From contig CM040421.1 in assembly GCA_022702705.1 (NCBI GenBank), positions 3,720,001 through 3,784,000 on the forward strand: 64,000 nucleotides of DNA, given 5' to 3'. Made by a program: the position numbers and the translations under genes. This DNA comes from Papilionanthe hookeriana x Papilionanthe teres (Eukaryota > Streptophyta > Magnoliopsida > Asparagales > Orchidaceae). How positions within the stretch are numbered: the stretch's first letter is position 1; each line of letters begins with the position of its first letter. The notes under the pieces are model-generated. The model was not told the DNA's origin. It made no database searches and saw nothing but the letters and a program-made list of their open reading frames with translations. Positions 34,086 through 44,843 of this stretch are shown here, piece after piece.

Positions 34086-35917
34086 CTATCTAGGATAAGC
34101 AGCCCCTAGTCTAGCCTTAGGTGCCTCGGTCTTCTCTTCTTCGTCAATTTTCTTCTTTTCTTCAATTATCTCTTGTTGAGGTTGTTCTTCTATCGCAAGT
34201 GATAGCACCGACTTGACGGGTTTCGAACTACGAGTTGAAGCTCGCACCGAAGTGGTTTGGATGCGATCTAAAATCTTCTTCGAAGACTTTGTCCAAGCGG
34301 TAGTCCATCCATCATCAGTCGCATAGGGATCTATCGGAACAATGAGATCCGTCGAGATAACATTGACGGAACCTCTTTTCTGGGGTTCCTTCATGTACTC
34401 CTTCGGGATCGTTAAATTCCCTTTCCGAAGATTGTCGTTGAGCCAACTCTTGAAGGTAATACAATCTTCTATCTTATGCCCAAGCATCCGGTGGTAAGGG
34501 CAAAAGTTGGGATCACCTTTCTTGTCGACTTCTTCTGGTCTCTTAGGTTCTGGTAGTTGGAAATCTGGAGTCTTCATCAGGCTGCGGAACATTTTCGGCA
34601 CTGGCCTCATTCTTGAACGGATACTCCTCGCTCGAAGCTCCCTTAACGTACGTTGCGGACGAGGCGGTTGTTCATACTCGTTGAGATGATCGATAGCCGG
34701 GTCGGGGTTCGTTGGTAATTCTGTTGAGGTTGCTGCGGCCGTTCTGACGATATTTGTATCGGTTGCTTGCCTTTGTCGACTGCTGCAACGATCCCGGACT
34801 TCTTTTCAAAAGTTTTCACGGGCTTCTGTTTATCTGTTTTATCGGTGAAACTTAATTGCTTCGCCTCCTCTTGCAAGCTTCCGGCCTTGCTTAACAACTT
34901 CTCGAAAGTCTTAATAGTAAATCCCTTGAGGAGAAGTGCTTATCGGGCCATGGATGCTTTTTAGTAAAATGCCGATCGCATGCTTGTTCTTGTAATCGTG
35001 GCTCACACTTCATACTTAGGTTCCTCCATCGAAGTATGTAGTCCACCAAGGTTTCATTCGGCTTCGCTTCTCTACCACTAAATCAACTATAGTGATGTGG
35101 TGCTCGAGCTCCGGCAAATCGCTTGATGAAGAGGTTCTCTAATTCGAAAATGTCTTCACCGAACCGTTTGGTAATTCCGCATACCAATCAACGGCGATCC
35201 ACGACGAGCTGCCGACAAATTGTCGGAAGAGTAAAGCATCACTTCCACCGGCGTTGCAACAAGCGGCACGAAAATGTGCAACATGCTTGCCGAGGGTTTC
35301 CGGTTCCATCAAAGGTCTTGAACAGAGGTGGTACAAAGCCCTTCGGATATTGGACAGCGTCGAATTCCTCGGGGGTAAGGTCTACCCGTCTGAATGGATG
35401 TCCCGCTCTTTGATTGTGCTAAGGCTTCTCGCACCTGCTGTTCTACCAAGCTCTTGATATCCTTCTCCGGAATCATGCTTTGTGTTGCATCCTTCTTTAA
35501 TTGATCATCCCCGTTGACGGATGTAATCTCCTTTCCTCCGTCTACAATGTGAATAACTTCCGGGGGTGTTTCTCTTTGGGGTTGAACCTGACTCTGGAGA
35601 GTGGCTAGGGCTACAGCCATCTCTTCCATCCTTTTCGCCATCCGGGCGATCGTATCATCTTTCTCTTGAAGCTGCCTCCTCATTACTTCCGGTTCCTCTC
35701 TTCTGCAAGTGCAGGGAGCACCTTGTGAAGCTGACGAAGCTCGTGTTTCTACCATGTTAATTTCTGCATACTCATCATCCATGAACTCTGACGAGTCAAC
35801 TTCATCTCCGAATTTCTCCTCTCTTTCTCTTGCTAGTCGACGAATATCAGTTCTTAGTTTTTCCATAGCATCTTCTAGTGGTCTTTTCTGTACATCCTTG
35901 CAGTTGTCATGTGACAA
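34086..35917 (-). pseudogene. Gag of element D, several frame breaks
   Basis: Gag packages element RNA into cytoplasmic particles. The first frame (35917-35309) has a coiled-coil-like start (LEDAMEKLRTDIRRLARERE), a second helix (MAKRMEEMAVALATLQSQ), and VEQQVREALAQSKSG followed by GRPYP, the usual entry to the capsid domain. Capsid continues off frame at 35336-35139 (HVAHFRAACCNAGGSDALLFRQF). The nucleocapsid end (34610-34086) has CPYHRMLGHKIEDC, a C-x2-H-x4-H-x4-C knuckle. Breaks lie near 35370 (CAGGG in A, CGGGGG here), near 35310, and at one or more places between 35139 and 34897. An ATG at 36008 is possible but soon stops in its own frame, so the true start is uncertain. Confidence 0.85.
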
Positions 35918-36018
35918 TGGTCGAGTTTCTTTCTCATGAGTTCCCTTTACTGCAGTAGCACTTTCCTCGGACTCAAGTCTCCTAACGAGACTTTCCTTTT
36001 CTGGTCATGGTTTCGGTC

Positions 36019-37023
36019 TTAATTGGCCGGTAGTGGGACGCCATACGATCCTTCTAGCAGCAGAAGGCCTAGGACCGGAAGGTCCGTCGACTGAATGATC
36101 GGAAGGTGGTATCCTCCCCGATCCGTAAACCCGAAACAACAACGGAGTGGGCTAGCCTTCATTTTCTTATTTGGTTCTTCTGCAGCGATAGCGGATTCTA
36201 TTCGCGGCCCAAGACGAGATTTGGTCGGCACCCGCCCTATCCTTCTTAAAATTTCCGACACGGGGCATCTTTCCTTCTTCGCTAACTTTTCAATCACGAG
36301 TCGTAATCGGGCAAGTGGTGTAACCCTAGCCCTCTTCTTTCTGTTGTCGTTATAGTATGCGGGCCGAGGTAATGTAGAGGCAATCCTCGCGGACATTTTC
36401 CTCGTCGACTTGCGGCGGAAAGGGGATGGAATCCGCTCCCTTCCAAAAGGGGTGTATACTCGAACAATGGTATGTATTCGGGTAGTGGTGTGTACTCGGG
36501 AATTTCTTCTAGGAAAGCGACTTCGAGCGGCTACGGCCTTCACGGCTATCTTCCTGCCTCTATTTCTCCTCTGGGTCCGTGTTAGGGGTGGAACCCTTGA
36601 GCTGGACCCAATTTCAAAAACAGAAGGTCTTGCACGGAAATCTGTACCCTCCACGGTAACATGCTCGTTACAAATTTGGACTTCCTTCCCCTGCAGTTTG
36701 GCGGGAGCCGGGGTAGGTTCGGAGACGACTAGACCGGTGGGGGTAGAGATAACGGTCCTTCTATGGACGGCGGTACTCCTCTCGAGTGGAACCCTTTGCG
36801 AGAGGGGAAATTCTTGAGTTGATTTAAGGTTGAATTCAATCATGGGTTTCTCGGCTTCCGACACTTTGTCCATCGGTGCGAAAAGGGTAACGTCGGCGAT
36901 CTTGACATTTGTGTTCTCAAATCCTTGTCCAAACCGGATGATCCCATTGTCGGGCGGCTCATCCTTGTAAACGGCGAAGTCCAGTCCGTTGATGAAGGAG
37001 AAAATCGGTTTTGGGGCTTCCAT
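36019..37023 (-). CDS. ORF1 of element D, extra protein before gag (334 aa)
   Basis: An additional ORF upstream of gag is a known trait of Ogre elements; its function is unknown. It starts MEAPKPIFSFINGLDF, close behind the leader, and ends LPAN just before gag. The middle is basic and proline-rich (TRTQRRNRGRK). The C-terminal part has LARLRLVIEKLAKKE and RIGRVPTKSRLGP. Residues about 185-225 read in a different frame from copy A, which there shows repeated EYTPLP-like units. The shift back coincides with CAGCTG in A against CAAGTCG here. The open frame may therefore hide two compensating errors. No signal peptide or membrane span is seen. Confidence 0.7.
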   Translation of the reverse strand: MEAPKPIFSFINGLDFAVYKDEPPDNGIIRFGQGFENTNVKIADVTLFAPMDKVSEAEKPMIEFNLKSTQEFPLSQRVPLERSTAVHRRTVISTPTGLVVSEPTPAPAKLQGKEVQICNEHVTVEGTDFRARPSVFEIGSSSRVPPLTRTQRRNRGRKIAVKAVAARSRFPRRNSRVHTTTRIHTIVRVYTPFGRERIPSPFRRKSTRKMSARIASTLPRPAYYNDNRKKRARVTPLARLRLVIEKLAKKERCPVSEILRRIGRVPTKSRLGPRIESAIAAEEPNKKMKASPLRCCFGFTDRGGYHLPIIQSTDLPVLGLLLLEGSYGVPLPAN

Positions 37024-37514
37024 TTCGCAAGGTAGATTCCGATTGTCGGTCCCAAGTTGTGCTCCTTCTCATCAGGACGAAAAGAAATGAATCGAAAAGA
37101 GTCCGAACACATTCTTGTTCATGTATATTTATTAAAAGAGTCGTTCATTAGAAGGTTTGTTTATTTAGAACGGAATGTTCAAAGGTGTAGAGAAGGTAAT
37201 GAATCTGATTCGAGTTGGAAAGGAAAAGAAAGTCTTATGCAAGACTTCTCGACTCGAAGGATCATTCCTAAACTAACACCTATCGGGGTGCTACCCCACC
37301 TCGAAATGAGGTAAAAGGATCTCGGAACCTCTCTCGTTTAGGGGTGTCTAAACAGTGGCTCCTAAATCCGAGAGAATGTTGGCTATACTCGTTCAAGACA
37401 GAAATGAACATAGTATTCCAACGGAAAGAAGGGTAGTTTGATCCATTAGGGACATGGATACACTACCGATTTTTGAAAGCATAACTATTTGATTAAAATG
37501 GAGAGAGGAACTAC
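37024..37514 (-). other. Leader of element D between primer-binding site and ORF1
   Basis: 491 bp without a conserved ORF, closely matched by A 60092-60595. Packaging or translation signals may lie here, but none can be pointed out. Confidence 0.6.
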
Positions 37515-37532
37515 TCCCCAGCGGAGTCGCCA
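37515..37532 (-). other. Primer-binding site of element D
   Basis: The minus strand reads TGGCGACTCCGCTGGGGA, starting five bases inside the 5' LTR. I recall this as the tRNA-Arg-type site of Ogre/Tat elements. It is identical in A (60596-60613). A tRNA 3' end would pair here to start minus-strand DNA. Confidence 0.85.
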
Positions 37533-39655
37533 GAAATTGTCGGCATATTTTTAGGTTATGTGTTTTATTTTGAAAAAAGGGGGTCGCCTACAGAAATTGT
37601 CGGCGTATTTTTAATTTAATTTAAATAAATAATTTGAAAAGTAGTATTTGATTTTGAAAATAATTTTAAATTTGAAAATTTTAAGATATGAAATCAAACT
37701 GATCTCACATCCCGAATAGTTTATATAAACGAGCACCACATCACAAACCATGTACCTATCCCGAAGAATAGACACATTGTTTGATGATGGGGCTCGATTA
37801 AATAAACTAGAAGATTTGTGACATCCGTTTGGTCTGCGAACCAATTTTATAAGCCGACAAGTTCCCCTGTTTAATATGAAAACATTAAACAGGGTTTATA
37901 TTACCTGGGTTCTTAAAGTTCCCTATAAGGGCAAGCCCCTATAGTTAATTACATCTTAAGTGACGGAAATCACCTAAGAAAATTCTCGATAATAATCGGT
38001 AGTTCGCTCTCAAGAATTTCAAAGTTTAAGTTTTCAAGGGATTGAATTTTTGAATTTCAATAGGGAATGGATCAAATTTGGAACATTTTATTTTAGGAGT
38101 CCAAAGGAAGAAGGGTAGGAGAAATCACAGATCTAAAGCGAACTTTGGTAATTTCCCGACTATCCTATTGTTGGGCTTGAATTTAGGAAGGTCCTAATGT
38201 TTATTTAGTATTTTGATCCTGCCAATTTTAATTAGTTAGGACTTATATTCGTATGATAAAATCATACAAATAGCCTCGAAGATGTGAGGGTTTATATCGT
38301 ATCGGACGACTACCTCGGAAATCCTAAGACCGGTTAGGGCTTAATTTACATGATATGGTCATGCAAATGCCTAACGAAGAGTTGAGGATTTATGTTGCCC
38401 TAGGCAAACTACCTCGAAGTCCTATGGCTTGGTTATTTAATTCTAAGAAAGTTTTGTCGATGTAGATTTCGGTTTCGCTGACGACGATGGCCGTGCTTGC
38501 CCACCATGCTCCGAGCTCCTTGTTGTTGCGAGGTTTAGTTTTAGAAGTCATAAATCGGGAGATGAGAGAAGTGTTTGGTTTTAGAGAAAGTCTTCATTTC
38601 CATGTGTCTTTAATATTTTAATTAAAACAGGTTTTAAAATTGATTAAACGAGCCGATTAAGATCCCACGGTTCAGTCATCCCGACAGACGTTACTTTCAT
38701 CGAATTCACTTAGTCCAAATGAATTTGCTAAACTCAACTAAATGAGTTCCGCACTTTCATTTAGACCGTGGGAAATCCCGTTAGCAACACGTGGGTTACA
38801 TCATCCGAGGTATTCCCGATCATTCAATGAGACGTTTTAATTTAGTTGTAGTTGTAGTTTTGTTGTTATGTTTGTGATTAAATTTTGAGTTGTCTTATAT
38901 TTTGAAATGTTGTGGCGATGAATTTTATATTGTAGTGTCTTTTAATTTAGTTATGGGTTTCAGTTTTGGTTTCTGTCCTAAAGGTGTAGGTTTTCATGCA
39001 ACTGTTATTTATCATGCAAGAAAGGTAAAGTGCAACGCGATTAAATAAATTGCCGTAAAGTAAATCACAATAAAATAAAAGCGTACCTGGAAGGTCTTCC
39101 CGTCATCCCAAGCTACACTTAAAACACCGTTAGAATATTTAAAGTAAGTTCCTAGGTAAAGCTAAGGGAAAGGTTATGGTTTTCTACCAAGTTCCTAATC
39201 CTATAGCTAGTCATCTCCTATGACGTCTAGGTCTTCAATTTTGGTTTTAAGGATGATTTTCTTCACCGAAGAACAACTAAGCTCGATTGTTCTTAAGGAC
39301 ATTCCATCATATTGAGGAAGTGTTTAAGACGAATCTTAAACATCTTTTCAATATTTCGGGAATTGTCCTAAGTCCAAATGAATTCTATTGTTCGAGTGAA
39401 TTAATCATCCAGGGTGTTTGAGTTAAGTTTTATTTCTTGCTCAGTGAGTTAGGATGTTTGAATATCCTTATGAGTGAAGTGTCATTTCACTTGATACTCC
39501 ATTTAGGAGTTATAATAGTAAAAAAAAAAAAACTCCTAAGGGCAAAATGATATTTAATGATTTGTGATTCGAATTTAAGTTCAAATTAGTGATTTAAGTT
39601 TGGAATAGTGTTCAAGTTATTTTAGATTTATTTTGAATTCTTCATGTCTTTATAT

Positions 39656-39845
39656 TTAACTTAATTTAATTTAATTTAACTTAATTTAATTTAATGTGGT
39701 TTAATTTAAATTAATTTAACTTAAGTTAATTTAATGTAATATGATTTAGTTTAATTTAATTTAATTTAATTTAGTTTTAATTTAATTTAATTTAATTTAA
39801 TTTAATTTTTAATTTAATTTTTAATTTTTAATTTAATTTTTAATT
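39656..39845. repeat. (TTTAA)n microsatellite in D's 5' LTR
   Basis: Shorter counterpart of 21172-21402 with the same flanks. Confidence 0.9.
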
Positions 39846-41661
39846 TTAAAGGAATTTGTTTTAAATAATTTAACTTTAATTTAATTTAATGATTAAGCCT
39901 TTTAGCATTTTAAATCTTAAACTTGAATTACCATTTTAATTAGGAATTAAATATTATTGGGATGATTAATTTAGAGATCTTTAAATTAAAGAACAAATCT
40001 CTTCCTAATAATATCCCTATTTTAATAATTCCAATTTTATTATTCTTCCAAATTTAACTAATTATTTAATTAAGGTTTATTTCAATTATTTTAAATTGTT
40101 TAGTAGGTTTCTACCCTTTAATTATCTAAATTTCAATCATCCAAATCAAGTTAAAATCAAATATTTTGCCTATTAATTTCATTAAGCCTAAAGTCTTAAT
40201 TAAAGGGTTAAGATTTTAATTACCATTTTGCCCTTCAAGCCTAATAATTTCATAACTCACTAAATTGAGCTCAAATGAACTTGAAATTTTTATGTTACTT
40301 CACTCATATGTCAATAAAGACACTAGAGGAGAAAATGTGATTTTTCTGTATTTAATTTATTTATATAATTATTTTTGGTGGAAAATAAGGATTTCCAAGG
40401 AAAATTTAATAATATGACCAAGGGAAAGTTTCTGTCCTTAAGAAAATTATGGGACACTCCTAATGACCAGAGGACCACTTGGACCAATTTTTGTGATTTT
40501 TTAAATTATATTTTATTTATTAGAATTATTTTAAGCTCTGGAGTATTAATTAATTTAAAAATAGAATATAAGTTGAAAAATGAATTTTATAATTTTTAAA
40601 ATTCTCTCTGATATCAAGGATTCCAGAGAACCAAATTTTACAATTTTCTGATTTTTCTTTGATTTATTATAATTATTTTAGTGAAAATGCTAGAAAATAC
40701 ATTTTTTTTTAATTTTAAAATTACCCTAGGGCTTTAAAATTTAATATCTCATGAAATAGACCTGAGAAAAATATGGGGTTTGTTCCTAAGTGATTAAATT
40801 TCAAAATATGACATTTTGGTGAATTTTATTATTTTTGTGATTTTTATTATTTTTTAATTATTAAAATATTAAAATAATACTAAAAAAATTAACTTTTTTA
40901 GAAAATTGAAATTTTAATTTTCTTAAATTCCCCGATATCAGAGAGGCTCCAAAACCAATTTGGTGAATTTTTGAAAGGTATTTTGAAAGTTATGAATTTT
41001 TAAAGTTTAAAATGACTAAATGGCTTAATCAACCCATTTAGTAGGGCTAACCAAGTCCAATTGACTTGAAATTTTTATGGTGGGTTCCTCTGATCCTAAA
41101 GGTCAGTGGAGAATTGATTTCAAGTCAATTTGATGTATGGTTAGCTCTAATTAATTAGGGGTCTATTTTGGATGTTTAAGCCAATTAGGGTTATCTTAAG
41201 TGAATTAACCCAAGTCCTATTTTTCCTAGGGTTCTCTGGTCATAAGGAACATCACCAAATTTTCCTAGAATTTATTTCACAACATGCTAATTTTTGGAAT
41301 TAAAATACTCAAAACAGCAACATGCATTTGAAAAATCAATAACTTTTCACAGGGGTGGCCTCTGACCTTGGAAAATTTAGGGAATGTTCCCAAGTTCAGA
41401 GGCTTCAAAAGCCCTATGGTCTCATGCCATGGTGAATTGTATGAATGCATGGAGAATTGAAAATGTGCAAGGAGTAAATAATTAATTAAAAATAAAATAC
41501 TGGACAAAATTAATTAATTTCTTTTCCACATTATTCTCCTCTATTCACTGAGCAAGAGGGTATTTTTATTTTATTTTTGTGATTTTTCTACACAAAGATA
41601 TGGATTTTTAAAGTTCTGGTATTTAAATAAATCAAAAAAATCCCTAATTTCCTACTTATCC

Positions 41662-41870
41662 ACGCGGCGCCTCGTCATCCTCGGCATCTCCGAACGACCA
41701 CGCGGCGCGCTCCCATTCGACGCCGCCATCTGACTCGGCTGCCCGGGGTCCCGCGGTTCACGCACCATCTGCTGGTCCGACGCAATCCAAGCCGTCCATC
41801 CGATACACGCGCGATCCGACGGCTCCTGGTCATCGTCTACGACTGGTGTGATCCCGTGACCGTCCACACT
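41662..41870. other. GC-rich block inside D's 5' LTR
   Basis: Nearly identical to 23213-23425 and CpG-rich. It lies roughly 0.6-0.8 kb downstream of the TATA box in the transcribed direction. Confidence 0.6.
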
Positions 41871-42451
41871 CTAACCCTAAGAACTCACTCGATTCTCAAT
41901 GGATTTTCGTGTTCTTATGCTCTATGGATTCGTCTTGAAGAGACGAACACATCCATACGGTAAACATGCATTTAAATTGACTCAAATTAAAATGAGGAAG
42001 CTCGGGAAGAAGAGGGAGTCCATACCTTTGCTCAGAGAAGTGAAGCTTCGATCCGAGAGTTGTGTCACCTTCGATTGGATCCGAGTAAGCTCCGGATGAA
42101 GTCCCTTGGTCCGGTGAATCGTCTAGCTATGAAAGTGACCACGGCCGATCACAAAGCTTGGAGGCTGGAGCAACGCGGGTGGCTTGGAGATGGGGCTTTC
42201 GAGTGGGAAACTTCTTCCCTTGGTCCGGTGAAGGTGTAGGACCAATCAATTTGGGAATTGGCTCACTGTGAGGAGATGTCCTGGTTTTTGGGTGAAATTT
42301 CGGTTGAAAAATTGGATTACGTCGAGTGGGGATTAGGGCAAATTGACACCTGGGGATCAACTGCTCTAAGTGTGGAGTAGGGTTTGAAACAATTTTGGCA
42401 GAGTTTCGGCAAGGTTTATGCAACTCTCTTCCATGGCCGTGAGGGGGTCGA

Positions 42452-42461
42452 GTTTAAATAG
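42452..42461 (-). promoter_or_regulatory. LTR TATA box CTATTTAAAC (D, 5' LTR), likely element promoter
   Basis: Minus-strand CTATTTAAAC lies in C-rich DNA about 2.38 kb from the LTR start. It is the best TATA candidate kept in all copies. Transcription from here would leave about 4.9 kb of R-U5 before the primer-binding site. Confidence 0.5.
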
Positions 42462-44838
42462 ATGTGGTCGGAGACTCTCCTGGGGGAGTTGAGGGCTGAG
42501 GATCGCTGCTCTTGGCATGTGAAGAACGGCCATGGTGGCCATTTGGAGTGAGGCGGCTCGGCGGTGAGAATTCCAAGTTTGGGCTCACATGTGAGCTCTC
42601 GGCCCGGTGATTTCCGTGCGGTCGTGGTGGTCGGCCGGCCGAGGGTCGAGTCACCCTCGAAGCTCGGGTGGGTCGGGGCTGGAGGCTTGTGCAATCGATC
42701 GGGCCTTGCCATGTGTAAAGGGGGTGGCTTGGAATGGAATGGGGAAGAGGCCATTTTGGCTTCAATTTGGTCGACCCATTGGTTTGGGTTGGGTGCACCT
42801 CCCCATGGCTCGATTTTGGGCTGAGAGGATCGATTGGGTCGCCCAGAGAGGATGGTGTGGTCTCTATCCAAATAGTTTAAGATAATTTTGGGTTATAGTG
42901 TTGCATTAAAGAGGTTAAAATGGCTTAAGGAAGGCTTAGGAAAGGACTCCCTCCACTTGCCATTAATGGCTTGGTGACAAGTCAAACCCCCATGGCTTCA
43001 TGTGGCTTGTCTATGGCTTGCATGGCTTGCATTTGGCTTGAAAAAGGTTGACTTGTTTCATGAAAAAGGGTTTTAGAAATATTTGACATTTAGGGGGTAA
43101 TTTGGCATGAGGTTTAATTTGGAATTATTTGATGATGTGATTAGAACTTAGGGAATGGCTTTGATTAAGTGGATGGCAAATGGAAATGTCATGTGGGCTT
43201 TAGGGTAGATTTTGGGCTCATTGAAATGGTTTTAGATGGGCTTTTAAAATGGTTTAGGAAAGTGGGCTTTTGAATTTTAAAATGGATTTTGGGATGAAAT
43301 TTTGGTAAAGGCTTGGGCCAAATAATTGTTGAGTTTGGTTTAGGGATGTTTCATGAGTGATTTGAAACAAATTTGAGGTGATTTGGGTTTGAATTGGGTT
43401 GGATATGGGCCTTTTGGTAAAGAGGCTAAGGTGGGCCAAAATGGGCTACCATGGGCCAAAGTTGGGCTAGAGTTGAAATTGATGTAAAATTAATGTTGGG
43501 AAATGTTTATGGGAGTGTTTCAAAGAGGTTTTGGCTTAGGTTAGGTTTTGATTTTGAGGTTTGGGTCTATTTGGGCTAGGTTTAGGTTTAGGTCGAAATT
43601 GGGCTTTTTGATTTTGGGTTGAATTTGAGTGGGGTTTGGGTCTAAATTTTGGGCAAATCATGTTAGTGTTTTGTTTATGGGGATGTTAAGGAAGGTTTAG
43701 AAAAGATTTGGGGTTAATTGGAGTTAAATTGGGTGAGTTTGGGCTAAGTTTGGGTCATGGGTCCAAATTGGGCTTTAAGGCCAAAAGTGAAATTGGATCC
43801 CAATGCCAATCAAATTGGGCTTGGATTGGGTCTAGATTGGTGTTGGGGATGTTGAATTTGAAGTTTAGAATTGAATTGGACCAGAATTTAGGTCAATTGG
43901 GTAGGTTTGGTTTGACATTGGGTTTATTTTGGGTTAAAATGGGTCAAATTGGGGGTTTTGATAAAAGTGGGGTAAATTGACAAAATTGGCCCATGGTGTA
44001 GTTGGACAAAATGAAATTGGGAATATTTGGGATTTTCTCGAATTTTCTGGAAATTTTCTGAATTTTTGGATTTTTTGGCTAAGAGGAGTATTTTGGGTAT
44101 TTGGAGGGTATTGGGAGGTATTTTTGGAATTTTTGGTGTTTTTGGGTATGGATGATCAATTTGAGTGGGGAGGAAATGTTTAGGATTGGTCTTGAGGAAT
44201 TTTGGGTAATTTAGGTGGTTTTGCAAATTTTGGGTGGTTTCAAGGGTTTTGGGTAGGTTAGGCGGGTGTAGGGTCCCGGGGGTCAAAAATTGAAAATTTG
44301 GAAAATTGAAGATTGGGTGAATATAAGTGGAATAAAATCATTTTGGTTGAGCCATGAAGCCACATCAAGCCCATATGAGCCATGAAGGGACTCATTTGAG
44401 GCATTCACTTATGTTGTTCCTAACCCTCTTAGCCGAGGGCTTAGGGGTTAAGGACCATCCATGTGAATCACTTACATGAGTCGAGGAGGTCAAGTTAGGT
44501 ATAGGTGTGGTTTTAGGAGGTGTATGGAAGTGTAGTGTATGAGTGTAGTGTGTGTGTAAGTCAGCCCCTTCACTAGACCGAGCCACTCGAGGCGGTCCCA
44601 AGGCCGAAGAGTCCTATAGGAACTCATCCTTTAAACTTCCACACTCGATTTCAACCCTCTAGGTGATTAGGGGTCTACGATCAAGTTTGTGGAGTTTGCA
44701 GGGAGTTAAGAAGTGGTTTGAAATTCTAGATGGTGGATCCCAATTCTAGTCCTCTAAGATAGTCAAAGGAAAAGCCTAAGGCTAGATCCTAAGTACTAAA
44801 GAGAAGAAGAGAAGACCTCATCAAAAATGAGGTCAACA

Positions 44839-44843
44839 TTACT
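44839..44843. repeat. Target-site duplication TTACT, right copy (element D)
   Basis: Matches 19040-19044. Confidence 0.95.

Larger units (their letters stand above)
19045..44838 (-). mobile_element. Ogre-like (Tat lineage) element D, structurally complete, 25.8 kb
   Basis: It has two long LTRs (7358 and 7301 bp) with TG...CA ends and identical 5-bp target duplications, an internal region of 11,135 bp, a primer-binding site, a polypurine tract and a full gag-pol set. The size, the ORF before gag, the 7-kb LTRs and the second RNase H are known Ogre/Tat traits. The intron described between protease and reverse transcriptase in Ogre is not apparent: in copy A one frame spans protease and linker. 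The ORFs are broken as read, mostly at CAG/CTG trinucleotides. Confidence 0.95.
37538..44838 (-). repeat. 5' LTR of element D (7301 bp)
   Basis: It runs from TGTCGGCAT next to the primer-binding site to GAGGTCAACA, followed by the TTACT duplication. It is colinear with 19045-26402. The internal order, in the element's direction, is hairpin, G/T-rich zone, TATA box, GC-rich block, AT-rich zone, TTTAA tract, 3' end. Small repeated ORFs (40375-40599 plus, 37611-37844 minus) are not supported as genes. Confidence 0.95.
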
